Shown: piece after piece, positions 27,895 to 40,158 of the stretch | Layout: each line of letters begins with the position of its first letter | Numbering within the stretch: position 1 is the stretch's first letter | Source: Brachyhypopomus gauderio | Lineage: Eukaryota > Chordata > Actinopteri > Gymnotiformes > Hypopomidae | Length of the DNA: 64,000 bases | Reading direction: 5' to 3' | Assembly: GCF_052324685.1 (NCBI RefSeq) | Contig: NC_135222.1 | Span: forward strand, 6,533,914 to 6,597,913 | Notes under the pieces: generated by a model | What the model saw: the letters and a program-made list of their open reading frames with translations, nothing else | Told to the model about the DNA's origin: nothing | Database searches by the model: none | Made by a program: the position numbers and the translations under genes

Positions 27895-29358
27895 TAACAT
27901 ACACCTTTTTTAATATAGTTTTGTGGTTTCTGTAGCTGCAGATTTGGTATCAACACAGTAGCACATAAGTGATAGGACTGCATATCACCTGTAAGGGTAC
28001 AGATGAGCGAGTTTTATTTTAAACCAAAAAAGTTGAAATGTTAAAATTATAGATGGAGGATATTGCATACTAACTAAAATGGTAAATTAATGGTAAAACT
28101 GGCAAGACTATTTTAATTTCACATTACCAACGCTTGAAGAAACTCAGTAATGTAGTTACTGTATATGTATTGACTTTCTTGAATTAAATAATTAAAGATG
28201 TCATTCGGGCAGTGTGGTTCTGTATTTGATTTGCGTTCCTGCACTGCTTTGGCGAGCCCTCACAAAACGTTTTATGGTATTTGGACGCCGCTGAGTCACC
28301 TTCCAGTAGGACATAATTCAAAGTATAGTCCTGAGTAGTTTGAGAGTGCAGTCTCCGCACATATGCACCGTGAAGCCGTTCAGCCGACCTCTGAAATCAG
28401 CGAGGTGAGGTGCAATTCAGTACTTCTCAATTAAATTAACATTTATTTAGGTCGGTAGTCTGCTCGGTCATATGTTATTGACGGTAATGCTAATAAAGCC
28501 GTTAGAAAGCATGGTGAGTGTCGCTCCTGCAGGAACCGTAATTCTGTGGGATTACCACGGCTCGGTTCAGGGGTACCGGGCAGGCGACTGTCGCATTGCT
28601 GCAGTCGCTGTGCGTCGTCGTACTCGCGGATACAGTTTGCCTGCGGTGAAATTGTGTTTCATTCTTTTGGCCCGTTTAAAGTAATTACGTCGGAGGACAT
28701 TTTTTTGCCAGTTTAAAGTAATGTAAATCGGAAGACGTTTTGCCGCGGAATAAAACTACAAATGGTTGACACGCAGCTCTAGCCGGTGAGGACATTTCGA
28801 ATAGTAGCTGTCGGGTAAAGACGTACCGAGAACATCTGAACATGGACTGAACACCGTCTCGAAATGGCACGTACGTGTGTGTAGACTTCGGGTTCCGAGC
28901 AACCCGACATGCGGATGGGCTCGTCGCCGTAGAACTGCTGACAGACCGGTGAAGGGGGCTGTGCGAGGTGACGGGGGTAAATACGTTGGGGGGCTACCTG
29001 CTTTATTCACGATACAAAAGCGGTTCTGTGAGGCCGTGTAATGATTAACCAGGTATCCTTCGGACCTAAGCGTTAAAACATTCAATAATTGTAGGGAGTG
29101 AGTGGGCTATTACATTTATGATGATTTCAGCTTCAGAAGAAGGTAATAACGGCGCCAGGCTAACTCAGCATGTTTTGAAAGGCAAGGGGGGTAAAGCACT
29201 ACTGAAGAATCCTTTACATCAACGCAAATCTGCGTGAAAATGTCTACGTGCGCTCGGAGTACATTGTTTCTGGTAAAGTTTTGCAGAGTATGTCTAAATG
29301 AGGCTTTCTCCCCATATTCTCACTTACTGTCTTCACCTTCACAGGCAGAAGAACAGCT
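27895..29358. other. btf3l4-zfyve9 spacer with probable zfyve9 promoter
   Basis: AT-rich up to ~28200, then increasingly CpG-containing between ~28330 and 29000. A possible noncoding first exon of zfyve9 ends at a donor near 28404 (GCGAG|GTGAGG), and an acceptor (CTTCACAG) precedes 29345. No other gene is recognised. Confidence 0.45.
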
Positions 29359-29524
29359 ATGAGACATCCACCTGGCTCAAGGGGAGCGGCTTCTTACTCA
29401 CTGTTGGAAATCACTGTGTCCTCAGACCATGACTGACTCTGCTGATTGGGGGCCCAAACCCAAAGCTCTGCGTGACGTAATGCAGAGCTAAAGCATGTTG
29501 AGTGGCTTCCCAAAGCCTGCGTGA
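29359..29524 (+). promoter_or_regulatory. zfyve9: Three upstream ORFs in the zfyve9 5' leader
   Basis: Between the acceptor at ~29345 and the main ATG at 29539 there are three short open frames: 29359-29436 (26 codons with stop), 29429-29491 (21 codons) and 29495-29524 (10 codons). The first two overlap. If this leader is transcribed as drawn, scanning ribosomes would meet all three before the main start. Confidence 0.4.
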
Positions 29525-29538
29525 GTCCTGCGGAGAGA

Positions 29539-31377
29539 ATGAGGCAGGCGGTGAGCGCTACTCTCTCAGTATGGGGGGAAAGGCGCTTCGGTTACTCTAC
29601 TCTGAACGATTCCAGGGAGGCACTGCTTGACGAGGGCTGGCTCATGCCGGGGCTGAAGGAGAACTCCGTCATAGAGGAGAAGGAGGTGGCAGACAGTGAG
29701 CAGGAGCAGCACGACACCGCGGTGGCACGTTCCCCACCCACACCCGAGGACGCCCGGCGTGTGCCACAGACACGGGGCGAAGGGGCCCAGCCGGAGGCCG
29801 CCACGCGGTCCTCTCCGCGCACACCCGAGTCACCTTCAGCCCGTGGCGTTCATTCAACAAACGGGCCTGGCCCTGAGGGCGGAGCCTCAGACAGGAGACG
29901 GGTCTCTCTGGGTGCTCCACCCATGCAGTGCTGCAGCTCCTTGGGCTCAACAGCCCCACTGTGGGTGCCTGATTCCCACGCTCCAGCGTGTATGAAGTGT
30001 GGCTCCCGGTTCTCCTTCACCAGGAGGCGGCACCATTGCAGAGCCTGTGGGAAGGTAAGGCATCGCAAAAAAGCCATGCACGAAAGGGCAACTAATTCAA
30101 TAGTCATATGTAGGAATGACCTGTGGTGGGTTAGTGTCCAGAGGTTGGTTATCGTACGCCCCCAGCAGGGTCTGTTACATTGTGCATGTATGTTTTGTGC
30201 AATCTGCAGGTGTTCTGCGTGGTGTGCTGTGACCTGAGGTTCAGGTTAAGTCACCTGGGTGGAAAAGAGGGTCGTGTGTGTGTCACCTGCCACTCTACTC
30301 TGATGAACAGTGGGTATTTGATGGAACGCTATTACCTTCGCCATCATGCGGATGTAAACACGGGTTGGTTGTTCCTGACGGTGTCTTGCCTTGTGATCTT
30401 TACACGCTCTTCTGTCATTTCTCCTCTTGTGCATCTGTGTGTTTCCCATTTCAAAGGGACCCTTCGCAAAGAACAAAAGAAAGTATGGTTTGCAGACAGT
30501 GTTCTACCCAGAAATGAGGTTTCAAGTACTAACACTTCTCCAACCCACGGAGATTCATCCCAGACACACACTCCTACAGCAGCTCACGTAGAGTCAACCC
30601 ACCTGTCTGTGAGCTTTTCTTTTGTTATACTTTTTGTATAATTTTGAATGCAGGAGATTCTATATCCACCATCAGTATTGTTCCCTAAGCTATTTTGTCA
30701 TTAAATATCACAGCGAGCTGGTAAGAGTTGAAATGTTCTAGTTAACATGGCTGATATGTAGGCCTCTCTTCGCTTTACTGCAGGAGAAGATAAACTCTCC
30801 TTGCTTGGAAAGAGAGGAAGTGGTGAGCAGCCCCAAACGAAACGCAGCCAAGCCCCTGCCACACCACGGTCTTCCCCCCATCCTCACCTCTACAGGGGTT
30901 AAAGGAGGTATAAACATGTCCTCTACAACCTGGATGTTTCGCTTCAGTCGTTGCAGTCCAGGTTTTTCAAGAACGTCCTCAGTGTTCTCAGATTTCTGCA
31001 CGCCGAGTGTCACGGAGGGCTGAGATCTGATGACGATGCATTGGTGTTGCGTAGATTACACCGTGGAGGAGAAACGGACGGAGTCCTCGCTGCTGGAGGA
31101 GCTGGAGCAGGGCCTGACGGAGCCGCTGGTGTTCGTCCTCAACGCCAACCTTCTGGCAATGGTGAAGATTGTCAGCTGTATGTTTACCGCTGCCTCCCTC
31201 TGATATTCCGGGACTGAATGCAGTGGTTAGAGCATGTGGAATGGAAAGAGAAGACTCGGGTGGTGTGTTGTGATGTGGGTGTAGTCTGTGTGAACGTGTG
31301 GGTTATTATTGCTTTTTAAATATAATTGTGTTCTGTGCACATGCATGAAGGTGTTGTGTTTACCGGATGCCATCAGG

Positions 31378-31416
<39 letters not shown>

Positions 31417-34400
31417 TACTCCTGCAGATATGAATCGGAGGTGCTGGTGTGTGATGTCTAAGGGCATGCATGCTGTGGGTCAGCCAGAGGTGGTCGTGCT
31501 GCTGCAGTGCTTGCCTGAAGAGAAAAGGTTCCCCACAGACATCTTCAGCCACTTCATCCAAATCTACTGGGATGCACAGACAGGTTAGACTGCACAAAGG
31601 TCCTGCCTTGACCGGAAGGGCCGATTCTGCCGTTCGGGAGCTAAATTTTTTCGGTGTCTTCTCTCGGCTGCTGCTCTCAGCAGGAAAGCTGTTGAACCAC
31701 CTCAGCCACTCGTCAGCGGGGCGCGGTTTCCTGGGCGGCAGCGAGCACGCCGGTTTCCTCTACGTGCGGCCCACGTTCCAGTCGCTGGATGGGCTCCCCC
31801 TCCCACCGCAGCCCTTTCTGTTCGGCCTGCTGATCCTCCGGGCCGAGCTGCCGTGGGCCCGCGCTTTCCCCCTGCGACTTCTGCTGCGCCTGGGTGCCGA
31901 GTACCGATGTAAGAGCCCCAGTGTAGGCCCGTGTTTCTAAACCCAGAACCGTAGTCCTGACCCCAGCTTCCAAAAAAAAAAGCTGTGTTATGTGAAGCCT
32001 ACATTTCATTGCTTGGTACTGAGCAATGACCATAAATGGTACCAAAAATGTCTCCTCTCTCCTGCAGTCTATCCCTGTCCGCTGTTCAGCGTGCGCTTCA
32101 GAGAGCCTCTCTTTGGCCAGATCCGCAACAGCATCATGAGACTGCTGGTGGTGAGGCCGCCATGTTTGTCTCTGCCTCGTTCCGTCTGCGTTATCTCACA
32201 GTGCCTGCACCTCTTGGTTGGATGATGACAACATGATTTTCTGTTCCGGCTTGATTCTCAGGATTTCCGTTATTACCGTTACACGTTGCCGGTGGTGACT
32301 GGGATGATGGTGGATTTGGAAGCGAGGAGCACGTACATTAAGATCCCCAAGACCCGCCACGCTGAGGTAACAGGAAACGTTACCCCTCTGATACATTCCT
32401 CATTAATGCCATCCAATACCTTCAGAACAGTAAGATGTGGTTACAGATAATAAAGGCCTGTCCCAGAATGCACCTCATACTGCAGCACCAGTGGAGTTTC
32501 CGGTGAAGTCCATCCTCCTTTCGTTCCCATAGCTCCTGAAGGCCCTCAACAGGTCGATTGAGAGGGTGCTTGCTATGGCCGCCTGCTTTAACGAGCGTGC
32601 AGACTCGCACCTGATCTGTGTACAGACTGCAGACGGAGAATACCAGACACAGGCAATCAGCATTCACAGCCAGCCACGGAGAGGTGACGACACACACACT
32701 CACCATCCTGTGTTGTTGCTGTGTGATATGCCTATATCTAAATATACACTTCTGATAATCAAAAGGAGATACTTATTCCTCTTTAATGCCATTTTTTTAA
32801 AGCATGTTCCTCATACCTGAATGTGTGTGAATGTCCCTCAGGTTGACGGAGCTTTTCTCACCATTTTGTTCTCACGAACTGTTAAATGCACTACCCCACT
32901 GTCTAATGCTCCAGACTTATTAAAGAACAAGAGCACACAGAGATAAAACACATACCGGCAGCCTGGGGAGCATTTTACACATGCTTACTCACGACTAACC
33001 CAAGTAGTATTACCTTCACTTACCCCACAGAGTGCGGGAGAAAGCTACAGGTTAGAATTTAATGTGCTCAGGAGTAGTATTCATTAAGTCTCCACCAGGG
33101 GGTGCTAAAGGATGTTTTAAAATGCCCTTTAAAAAATCGGACTTTTAAATTAAAATGAATGTATCTTCTTTTTTTAGTCACCGGCTCCTGCTTTTTCGTG
33201 TTTAGTGGATCTCTGAAAGCATCTTCGGGATATCTGGCCAAGTCCAGCATTGTTGAAGGTGCCCTATTAAATTCTTTGTTTGAGTATTTTATTGTTATGG
33301 CGTGTCTGTAATATGTTAAATGATCTAGGCAAACAGGTATGTGTATTGCTGAGGTTTGCATTGAATAGCCGAGAGGGAGTGGGTGGGAAGCAGCGTTTCG
33401 AAAGGCGTGTAAGGAGGAATATGGAAAACCAGAAGCTGGTGTACTTTTCAAGTCTAAAGCAAATGGACAGTGAACAGTGTTGGTGATGGTTTTGGTTAAG
33501 CCCTCCAGCACAATGGATATCCAAACACTACAAGATTATGATTTTGAAATGTCAGTACTAATTTGTGGGAATTTACTACTACATCGGAATCACATCTCAC
33601 TTGATTTCCCTCTTAGTAGAAGCATAATGAATTGGGCAGTTGGCTAAGCAGCTCTCATTAGAACATTAATGATAATAATTAAAGAGCATACATGGCATTT
33701 GTATGTCTTGCTGTGTGGTCACTCAACATGAGGAGTCTTGTATTGGACATGATGTGGCAGTTCTAGTTAAATGAGCCATTAGGAGGCCAAACATTCTGGT
33801 ACACAGGATAACCTTCTGGTTTACAGAAGACCAAAATAGTGAATTTCCAAAGAATAGATGTTGATATTGAACATACTGAGGACATTGTCCAGAATATGCA
33901 GCAAATATGTCTCTAAAGATTACACTACCCTAACCCAGAAGATGTACTTAAAAAAACAGTTAAATTAGAACTGGAGGGTGGTTACAGCTTGGTTTAACAA
34001 GGTCCTTATGTGTAGATGATTCTTTTACATAAGAGTGATCCAGGAGCAGTGCATGGAGCGGAGGTTCGTTAGCTAAAGACCTGACGCAGTAGCAGGGCTG
34101 GGTGGCAGGTGTCTGCTGCGGCTTCTAGAACTTTCTGACTTTCAGGGCTGCAAACCACAACACAACCCGCTGAGATGAACAGAAATGGAAAGTGACTGAT
34201 TTCCAGGCCTGGCAGAGTCCCAACAGGAGGGAAGATAGCCAGCCAGCGTCTGGTGATATCTGTGGGACTGCAGGGCTTTTGTTTACAATAAAGGTTCATT
34301 TGCACCGAATGCTTATGGTCCCCTGAAATGAGGACACCAAATACAATACAGAGGGAAATACCTTTGAAATCCACTCTGCACTTGTTGTCAGTGTACTGGT

Positions 34401-35534
34401 GTACAGAGCAAACATGACCAAAATATCTCTCCAATAATGTAAATGCTGAGCTGTGTATTTGTGCATGCTGTGGTCTTGGGAATATACTTGTTCTTTTCAG
34501 ATGGTTTAATGGTGCAAATAACCATGGAAACCATGATGGATCTACGGCGAGCTCTCCGGGACATGACAGACTTCACCCTCACGTGTGGGAAACTCCACCA
34601 GGCAGACAGACAGGAGTATGTGCATATTCGGTGGCAGGACGAAGAGCCCTGCTTCAATAAGGGGTGAGACACCTCACCAAGACCTGAGCTTGTGGGGTTT
34701 TAAAACTCATTAATAATTAAATGATTTGTGTCAATGCAGAGGTCGATGAACTACAGGTGTTTCCATGTGCCGTGATGTCATTTTATTTCTTTGGGATGCC
34801 TCCATCTGTCTGTACTCTCATTGGATTTAGCATAATCAGCCCCATTGATGGGAAATCTATGGAATCGATTACTTGTGTCAAGACATACCAGCGGTTAGAG
34901 TATCGAGCCAATGGCAAGGTCATCCGTTGGACAGAGGTAGGGACTTACACAGGTACACACACACATGCAAAGAAACTAACGGTACCTACAAGTTGTTATC
35001 TGTAGTTCTGTAGTAAATAAACTGTCATTGACCCTTTGGGACTCCACAGGTGTTCTTCCTTCAGAGAGAGAAGCCGTCCAACGCTCCCAGCCGAGATCCC
35101 AACCAGAAGCGTCTGACTGAACGGCTGGCACGGGCATTTTGCTTGACCCTGTGCCAGTCTCTGGGCCTGCTCAAGGAGGACGGCATGTCCAAACTAGGCC
35201 TGCGGGTCACGCTGGACGGACAGAAGGTGAGTGCGCACGGGAGAACACCGACGCATAAACGCGTCGAGAGCGCGGGCGGTCAGAAAAACGGCTTCACTGG
35301 GCCGAGACGGACCGTTTCAGGCTCGGTGACGTCACGCAGCCCCTTTGAGCTGCTTGTTCTGTTCGGTTTCAGACGGAGTTCCTGGCAGGCAGCAACGGGC
35401 AGAGACTGCCGGAGCACTACCAGGACAGCCTGAAGAAGGCCTTAATGGCCGTCGTGCAGGGCACCTCCCAGCACCACGAGCACACGTCTCTGCAGCTGGA
35501 GCTCATCTTCTACATCCTGGAGGACATATCATAG
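29539..35534 (+). CDS. zfyve9: FYVE zinc finger protein 9 / SARA-like endosomal adaptor, short form
   Basis: Fifteen exons fit in phase: 29539-30054, 30210-30309, 30457-30608, 30784-30907, 31055-31177, 31428-31583, 31684-31908, 32068-32150, 32262-32366, 32533-32683, 33178-33258, 34501-34663, 34831-34936, 35050-35226, 35373-35534; 807 residues. The FYVE finger (~148-204) has the PI3P-binding RRHHCRACGK motif. KVWFAD (~214) matches the PP1 docking motif of SARA. The rest is the conserved SARA/endofin C-terminal region (e.g. KGMHAVGQPEVVVLLQCLPE, LAKSSIVEDGLMVQIT, ISPIDGKSMESIT), closer to ZFYVE9 than ZFYVE16. SARA tethers SMAD2/3 to TGF-beta receptors on early endosomes. Human ZFYVE9 has ~1425 residues; here most of the N-terminus and the SMAD-binding stretch between FYVE and the PP1 motif are not found. 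The start at 29539 is the first in-frame ATG and uncertain. Synteny with btf3l4 supports the name. Confidence 0.88.
31379..31413. repeat. (TG)n microsatellite in zfyve9 intron 5
   Basis: About 35 bases of TG, ending 15 bases upstream of the next exon's acceptor and so forming part of its polypyrimidine region. Confidence 0.9.
33259..34500. other. zfyve9 intron 11, no feature recognised
   Basis: The longest intron of the gene at 1.24 kb. I see no second gene, RNA or named transposon in it. Confidence 0.5.
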
Positions 35535-36723
35535 AGAACGGCGCTGGAGACTCCAGCCATACTACCGTCCGCCCACACATCCGCAGCTGGAGGACACGGA
35601 GGGGACGCACTGCGCTACAGGGGACGAGGTCCCCCGCATTCAACCCCAACGCCCGTCTCTTTCGTAAATCTGTAGCAGATTTACACCGGCAGCCTTCATG
35701 TAGTGTTATATTATCTCCACAACGGTCTCCAGCCCTTCTACAGATCTTCAAGATCTAGGTAGAGGGTTATGCTGATGGACTTGTTCTAGACTGAACCGCG
35801 CTGTTGACATCTGTGACATCCACTTTCCACCAGCAGTAATAGCTCCGCAGAAACATAGCGTTATCTATACTTCATGTTTTAGGATGCCATACGCAGTCTT
35901 TGACATGGACTAGATGTGTACGCCATTGGCTTTGGCATTAAAATTAAAATGCATGTTACACACCACACGCTGAGAAACAGATGACGATCAAAGGAACCAG
36001 AAAACAATGAATGCTGAATGAATGTCTTAAGTAGCATGACTTAAAACTGGAGGGATTTCGGCATTTTGGCATTCAGTCTTTTGAGGTCAGAGCTCATAGT
36101 GTAGTTCTTGTGGAGTGTATTAGTCTCAGATGCTGGACTGGTGATATACGGATACTCTCCTTGTGTGTCACTATACAAACACAATTCACCTCTGTAGCTG
36201 TTCAAACACCAGGCTTGGTGGGTGTGGCATGACCTTTACCCTACATTCCCATGCACTACAAAAAAAAAAGAGGAAACAAAAATTATGATTTTTTTTTCCA
36301 ACTTCAACGATACAGACTATATCTCTCTTTCTGAATGCACCCACTGAATTGACCTTCAGGTCCTTATTACCCTCACACACACACACAGTGTAGGATGCTG
36401 ATGTGCCAGCTGCACATTATAATCTCGGTGGGCCTTTTCATTCGCAGGAGAAAGGAGGTCTTGTATACATCCTCCATGCTCTGCATAACTGAGATTACAG
36501 GAGGACACTCACACACTTACTGACACAATGGCAGAGTGCTTCTCTGATTCAGACTAACAGTTCAGTGTGCACGGCCCCAGAGGAACTACACACAAACATA
36601 TTCATCAGGGAGGAAAGAGTTCTAAAACTATGTACACTGACGAAAGAGGCTTCTACATCACGAAAGTATGCTAATGAGAGTAAGAAATTATGAAAACATG
36701 AATTACCACATTCATAAATGGAA
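35535..36723. other. Convergent spacer, zfyve9 3' end to elovl1 3' end
   Basis: The zfyve9 3'UTR probably ends after an ATTAAA at 35937-35942. A short CA run is near 36373-36387. No gene recognised. Confidence 0.5.
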
Positions 36724-36729
36724 TTTATT
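36724..36729 (-). promoter_or_regulatory. Possible elovl1 polyadenylation signal
   Basis: TTTATT on the plus strand reads AATAAA on the coding strand, about 540 bases after the elovl1 stop. Confidence 0.35.
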
Positions 36730-37195
36730 TAATATATTCAAGTCAACACAGTTGAACGAACAAAAATAATAATTAGAACCCTATCCATCCTGTTGCGACA
36801 CGACTGGTAAACCTACAGTATTTACAACTGGAGACCAGGCTGTCAGGGTAACTGTACAGTGCTGTTGGTCGGTTGGGGAGTCTGACTGAGCACGGGAAGT
36901 TCACTATGGTGACAACATCAGTGAAGATTTCATGCAGACGTATCTCCGCTCTTCTCCTCATGCATTGTGATCTACATCAACGATTAAAAACAAACAAAAA
37001 CAACAACAAAAACAAGCATGGATCCTGTGCTCATTCATCTCCCCATGTGGTTGTGCATATTAAAACTACAAAATAAAGGGAAAATAAATTTACAGGGTGA
37101 GAAAAACAGTCCCAAAACACTCTTTGGAATCCATGGCGGTTGTATTTTTATAGCAGGCACTCGTGGTCATGCGTTTTGGGTGTTCCTCCCCCCTC

Positions 37196-37287
37196 GACCC
37201 TCCCGCTAGACTCTCTTACCCCTGTCCCACCCTCCTGCTAGGCTCTCTTACCACTGTCCCACCCTCACGCTAGGCTTTCTTCATCTT
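37196..37287. repeat. 32-bp tandem repeat overlapping the elovl1 stop codon
   Basis: On the coding strand, AGCCTAGCGTGAGGGTGGGA and the following 12 bases recur about three times with period 32. Each copy contains TAG. The first copy supplies the last Ala codon and the stop of elovl1; the rest lies in the 3'UTR. Confidence 0.75.
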
Positions 37288-39684
37288 TCCGCTGTGAGCA
37301 GTTCCATTCTCATGGTGCTTCTTTCCATTGGTCAGGCCGTTCTCACAGTGCATCCCATTGGTGTGAGAAAGTGGCCCTGCGCCGTTGGGGAAGGTGGCGG
37401 CTCCGTTGGCCAGTGCGCTCTTGGACTTCCCGTTTTGACTGGTCTGCTCAGTAACTTTGGGAAGCCGCTTGCCCTTGATGTACGCCTGGTACCAGAAGTT
37501 GGAGAAGAGGATGAAGAAGAAGGTTCCATAAATCCAAACGAGGTGGATGAACATCGGCACCTGATAATCACAGCTGTCCATGAAGTAATACTGAGTAGCA
37601 TGAAGGGACACCAGTACGAACTGCACCTGTAGAAACAGGAAGAGCAGCGAAGGATGAGGTCATGGGAAACCCATCTCAGGTCATAGTCATCTAATGGTCA
37701 TTTTATCAAACGTTTCGCCATATCTCCATTTTAGTTTGAAGCCATTTTCTCTACAATTGTTAAATCACTGGTATATGTTTACCCAATATTCTGAGTATAT
37801 AGACAGGTTCTTCAGATGACTAGTGGAATATCAGCCATATAAAGTTATAAACACTCTCCATGACCTCTTCTGACTGCTCCCACAATGCACCAAACAACCC
37901 CTAAACGTCTCTGATACTCGAGACTGCTTGAAAAGTGGCAAAGTGCCCTGGGAGGATTCCGAGGCTCAGACTATACGCAAATCTTCACTCTTCCATGCTG
38001 AAAATGTGTGTCAAGTACATAGTGCAACAGATCTCTGGTTACAGCAGTCTATAAAAGGACAGGACCACTTTGCACTTCAAAGTCATTCTCGTCCCAGCCT
38101 GTCAAGACTGCAGGCATTTAGTATATATCAAGTTAAGTTACGTATATCAAGTTAAGTGTAGGTGGCCTTGCAATGCTTGCTTCTTTCCTGTAAGAACGTG
38201 GTTCAGCCAAACTGACTTCATTCATTTCCCACTAACCCAGTTATTGAATCCCGGGTGCGAGACAGGTCTGTCCCCACGCTGCTACACAGGCGGCTCAATG
38301 GGGGGAGATCTGAACTACAGCGCTATGATCATTAAACTATGGCCATTACATTACCAGCTGAATGGCGGTCATGTATTTCTTCCACCAGAGGTATTTCTGG
38401 AAGCGTGGCCCTGCGGCAGAAAGGCCGTAGTAGAAGTACATGATGACGTGGACGACAGAGTTGACCATGGCATGGAACGATCCCATTCCACCTGTAGAGA
38501 CATTCAGAAGTCACACACAGACACCCTACACCCAACACGCCTTCTGCACAACAACGAGTACATATTTTGACTGGAAGCAACACCACTTTAAACAAGCTGA
38601 GATTGACCATGAAGGTCTCGCTCACCAGGAGCAAAGCTAACGCCCCACCACCAGGTCCAGGGCATGATGGAATGATGAAAGATGTGGAGGAACGAAATCT
38701 GGCTTTGTTTCTTACGCAGCACGAAAAACACCTGCAGAGATAAAACAAACCAAATCACAAACAAACAATAGATCCAAATATCCAAATACAAACCAAATAG
38801 ATCAAAACACTTGACATTCAAATACGTAGCTAGCAGTAATCACTGATCCTACCGTATCCATGAGCTCAATGAACTTTGAGAACAGGAAGAGCCAGGCCAC
38901 TCTGACCATCTGCCAAAAAAGGTTTTACATGTAAGGCATGTTTCAGGTGAGGACTTTAATCCCATTTTGAGTAGTTCAGGTGTGGCTGTATAGGCAAAAA
39001 GTACAAGTTGGTCTACAAATGGTATAGAAGATGAAATCTTACCCTCAGTCCTTGAGGGCTGTCAGAGTAATCGCATGGATCACATCTCCATGTATATCCT
39101 GTGGCCCAACCAGACATCAGGAACTACAGAGAAAAACATCAAAAGGTAAAAAAGTTTCTATTTAGCAATGGCCGTTGTTGGAGATGCCAATAGTGTGCGC
39201 CTGTACGTGGATGGACCACCGCTCTTCAGCTCACCTCGTACACGATAAAGGTAGACAGGAACACCAAGGAGAAGTTGTAGATGATCATAGGCCCTTTCAG
39301 CTGGAATGGTTTGCGGTTGGCCATTATCCGAGGGCCCGCGTACAGTACGAAGAAGATGTAGAGAAGCAAAATTGCAGTCATGTTGACTGGACTCTCCATC
39401 AGCAGGTAACCCTTCACCCTTGGGTCTGGACAGGAGACGCCACAGAGCAGAACACACATTCATCAACCCTTATAGAACATGTAGAATCGTGTGTGATGTT
39501 TGATACTTCTGGGTTCGATTCTCCTAGTTTGATGCCTGAATTGGGTTTTCTAAAGTAACGTAATTGGAATTGCATTCAAGCTAGAGCTTCATACGTGTAC
39601 AAGATCATTTCTTGTGCACATACCTCTCAACGACAGGAGATGGTCATACACCTCCGTCGCTCTCTCACGGACTGTCTCCAACAT
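37270..39684 (-). CDS. elovl1: Elongation of very long chain fatty acids protein 1
   Basis: Seven coding exons on the minus strand: 39624-39684, 39235-39425, 39043-39123, 38853-38909, 38626-38731, 38355-38491 and 37270-37626. They join to 329 residues. The start is [20 protein letters not shown]. Family motifs appear in order: [23 protein letters not shown], the histidine box HIFHH (condensing catalytic site), MYFYYGLSA and TAIQL. Several hydrophobic spans fit a 7-TM ER protein. The tail is longer than in human (279 residues) because of an Asn/Gly/His-rich insert, and it ends KMKKA, a KxKxx ER-retrieval signal as in human ELOVL1. The enzyme condenses malonyl-CoA with C20-C26 acyl-CoAs in the ER, the rate-limiting elongation step for sphingolipid chains. 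5'UTR continues to an acceptor at 39711, so noncoding exon(s) lie upstream. Teleosts have two elovl1 copies; the suffix is left open. Confidence 0.95.
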
Positions 39685-40114
39685 CTTTAGCACCTTGTGA
39701 ACAACTGCTGTCTAGGAAAAAAAAAAACGAGCTGTGGAAACACACAAACAACAAACACGGTAATTAGCTGTTGTAGTCCACGTTCAGCGAGGATTTCACA
39801 GGTTCACACATGCTGTGAATAATTACGCTTCATTAGGTTATGCCCTTGGGAGACTTTGGGCCTTGACACAGAAACCACCCTGTGAAAGGCACGGGAGAGT
39901 ACAGCTGGAGTGAAAGGCTCATCACAATGACCTGCACGCTGCAGACATGTGATACGCCTGCCTGGAAAAAACGCGTATGAGGTTAACTAGCAACTCGAAC
40001 CTCACCCTCCTCCATGGACACACCACTTGCTTTCTTCTCTCAGCAGACATGGCCTGATGCTGTTAGGGAGGAGCTACAGCTGGGAAGCAAACAATGCGCA
40101 GATTGAGCACTTTG

Positions 40115-40115
<1 letters not shown>

Positions 40116-40155
<40 letters not shown>

Positions 40156-40158
40156 CAC
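40116..40158. repeat. (TG)n(CG)n microsatellite
   Basis: About 33 bases of TG followed by a short GC alternation (GCGCGCGC). Confidence 0.9.

Noticed and set aside
30310-30456. Read-through of zfyve9 exon 2 into the next intron as coding sequence
   Set aside because: A donor A|GTGGGT at 30309 and acceptor at 30456 restore the conserved frame into the PP1 docking motif, while read-through diverges from the family.
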